Shown here: piece by piece, positions 4,887 to 6,004 of the stretch
Numbering within the stretch: the first letter of the stretch is position 1
Layout: each line of letters begins with the position of its first letter
NCBI GenBank assembly: GCA_000433175.1
Contig: HF986690.1
Span: 1 to 6,004, forward strand
Source: Prevotella sp. CAG:1058
GTDB lineage: Bacteria; Bacteroidota; Bacteroidia; Bacteroidales; Bacteroidaceae
Length of the DNA stretch: 6,004 nucleotides
Direction of reading: 5' to 3'
Position numbers and translations under genes: made by a program
Notes under the pieces: model-generated
What the model was told of the DNA's origin: nothing
Seen by the model: the letters and a program-made list of their open reading frames with translations, nothing else
The model's database searches: none

Positions 4887-6004
4887 TTATTTTGCAGGAA
4901 TCTCCTCGAGGGTCTTCACGAGCAGGTCCCAGAACTTTGTTGCCGAAGGCCAGTATGCGCGCTCGCTTGGAGTGTGGGGCGACAGCAGTGTCGGGCCGAA
5001 CGAGCAGATGTCGAGTCCGGGATACTTTGAAAGTATGATGCTGCACTCGAGTCCGGCGTGTACCACCTGTACCGTAGGCTCCTCGTTGAACAGCTCGTTG
5101 TATATCTTGCGCATGCGCTTAATCAGCTCGCTGTCGGTGTTGGGGTCCCATCCGCCGTAAGCTCCGCTGAACTCAACCTTCATGCCTGCCATGTTGAAGC
5201 AGCTCTCGAGTGCCGTTGCCACCTCGTCCTTCTTGGTCTCGCTCGAGCTGCGGGCAAGTATCTTCACGGCAGCCTTGCCGTTTTCGATGTCGACGATGGC
5301 GAGGTTTGAAGATGTCTCGACTATGTTGGGTATTGACGGAATGTAGCGCCAAACGCCGTCGTGTGCGGCATATATTGCGTCTACAAGGTTGTCCTGGATT
5401 TCCTGCGGAACGATGTTTGCCGGCAGGGCAACATCCTCAACAAGCACCTCGATGCCTTCCTCGATGCCCTTGTATTCGTCGTTGAATGTCTCCCTGTAAT
5501 TGTTTACAAGCTCGATAAGGTCATCCTTGTTTTCCTTCGGCAGGGTGAGCACGGCCTCTGCCTCGCGCGGGATGGCGTTGCGCATGTTGCCTCCGTGCCA
5601 GCTTGCCAGGCAAGCCTCATCGTCGGCGATGGCCTCGCGTACTATGCGCACGAGCATCTTGTTGGCGTTGCCACGGCCTGCGCATATCTCGAGTCCTGAG
5701 TGTCCGCCCTTGAGGCCTTTGACGGTAACCTTCACGGCCACGTCTTCCTTGTCGCTTTCCACTTCCTTGTAGTCAAGCGTGGCAGTGATGTCAACACCGC
5801 CTGCACTACCGATAATCAGTTCGCCCTCTTGTTCGGTGTCGAGGTTGAGCAGTATTTCGCCCTTGAGTTCGCCTTCGGGCAGCGAGTTGGCACCGTACAT
5901 GCCTGTTTCCTCGTCGGCGGTGATGAGCGCCTCAATAGGTCCGTGCTTAAGGTCTTTGGCCTCCATTACGGCCATTATGGCTGCCACTCCAAGTCCGTCG
6001 TCGG
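4887..6004 (-). CDS. pepD: Aminoacyl-histidine dipeptidase PepD (M20 family), N-terminus outside window
   Basis: PepD is a cytoplasmic di-zinc peptidase that hydrolyses Xaa-His dipeptides such as carnosine and other dipeptides. About 371 C-terminal residues are present; the usual length is about 485, so roughly 115 residues lie beyond the right edge. The reading frame stays open to the edge, where DDGLGVAA contains the bridging-metal Asp (codon 6000-6002). Next come ADEETGM with the catalytic Glu and metal Glu (codons near 5912-5907), NLDTEQEGE with a metal Asp (5840-5838), KGLKGGHSG, the lid-domain NAIPRE, HAGLEC (His codon 5060-5058), and GPTLLSPHTPSE with the last metal His (4976-4974). 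That His lies 28 residues from the C-terminus, as in E. coli PepD, and the EIPAK ending is also shared. A GTG at 5987 is not the start, because the conserved metal-site sequence continues upstream of it. The operon context upstream is not visible. Confidence 0.96.
   Translation of the reverse strand, partial: DDGLGVAAIMAVMEAKDLKHGPIEALITADEETGMYGANSLPEGELKGEILLNLDTEQEGELIIGSAGGVDITATLDYKEVESDKEDVAVKVTVKGLKGGHSGLEICAGRGNANKMLVRIVREAIADDEACLASWHGGNMRNAIPREAEAVLTLPKENKDDLIELVNNYRETFNDEYKGIEEGIEVLVEDVALPANIVPQEIQDNLVDAIYAAHDGVWRYIPSIPNIVETSSNLAIVDIENGKAAVKILARSSSETKKDEVATALESCFNMAGMKVEFSGAYGGWDPNTDSELIKRMRKIYNELFNEEPTVQVVHAGLECSIILSKYPGLDICSFGPTLLSPHTPSERAYWPSATKFWDLLVKTLEEIPAK

Noticed and set aside
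4714..5160. Plus-strand open frame spanning the dacB end, the terminator and the pepD tail
   Set aside because: It crosses a strong hairpin and overlaps two conserved genes in other frames; the product shows no domain.
1..6004. Mobile element, phage, toxin-antitoxin or defence system
   Set aside because: Every substantial open frame is accounted for by a recognised housekeeping or regulatory family; no transposase, integrase, terminal repeats, tRNA or accessory-gene signature is seen.

Overview
The window looks like chromosomal DNA from a member of the Bacteroidota, probably the Bacteroidales (Bacteroides/Prevotella relatives). Three intergenic sites match the Bacteroidota -7 promoter element TAnnTTTG, and the best two carry a TTG about 19-20 bases upstream. 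The proteins read like Bacteroidales homologues. Most genes lack a clear Shine-Dalgarno sequence, and an octamer tandem repeat (AGTTGACN) of a kind I associate with intergenic DNA in this group is present. Genus or species cannot be fixed from this window.

Layout. 48-485 (-) is a small cupin protein. 486-735 is a divergent regulatory region with a Bacteroidota-type promoter for each strand and several palindromic or repeated elements. 736-1116 (+) is an HxlR-family winged-helix regulator. A 51-base near-perfect hairpin (1119-1169) separates it from convergent nadB, L-aspartate oxidase (1197-2786, -). 2787-3043 is a second divergent intergenic region, with the nadB leader containing the octamer repeats and a putative promoter on each side. 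3044-3457 (+) is a small two-helix membrane protein with a PH-like domain, followed after 19 bases by dacB (3477-4772, +), a PBP4-type D-Ala-D-Ala carboxypeptidase/endopeptidase. A classical hairpin terminator (4828-4860) lies between dacB and convergent pepD (4887 to the right edge, -), an M20 aminoacyl-histidine dipeptidase whose N-terminus is outside the window.

How the genes relate. The cupin and HxlR genes form a plausible regulator-target pair: HxlR proteins often control a divergent neighbour and several sense thiol-reactive stress through an N-terminal cysteine, which this protein has. The PH-like membrane protein and dacB look co-transcribed. nadB (de novo NAD synthesis) and pepD (peptide catabolism) look like independent housekeeping units. 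I see no mobile element, CRISPR array, RNA gene, phage gene or defence system, and no undescribed multi-gene system. The points most worth following up are non-coding: the palindromes filling the cupin promoter spacer, the long hairpin, and the octamer repeats in the nadB leader.
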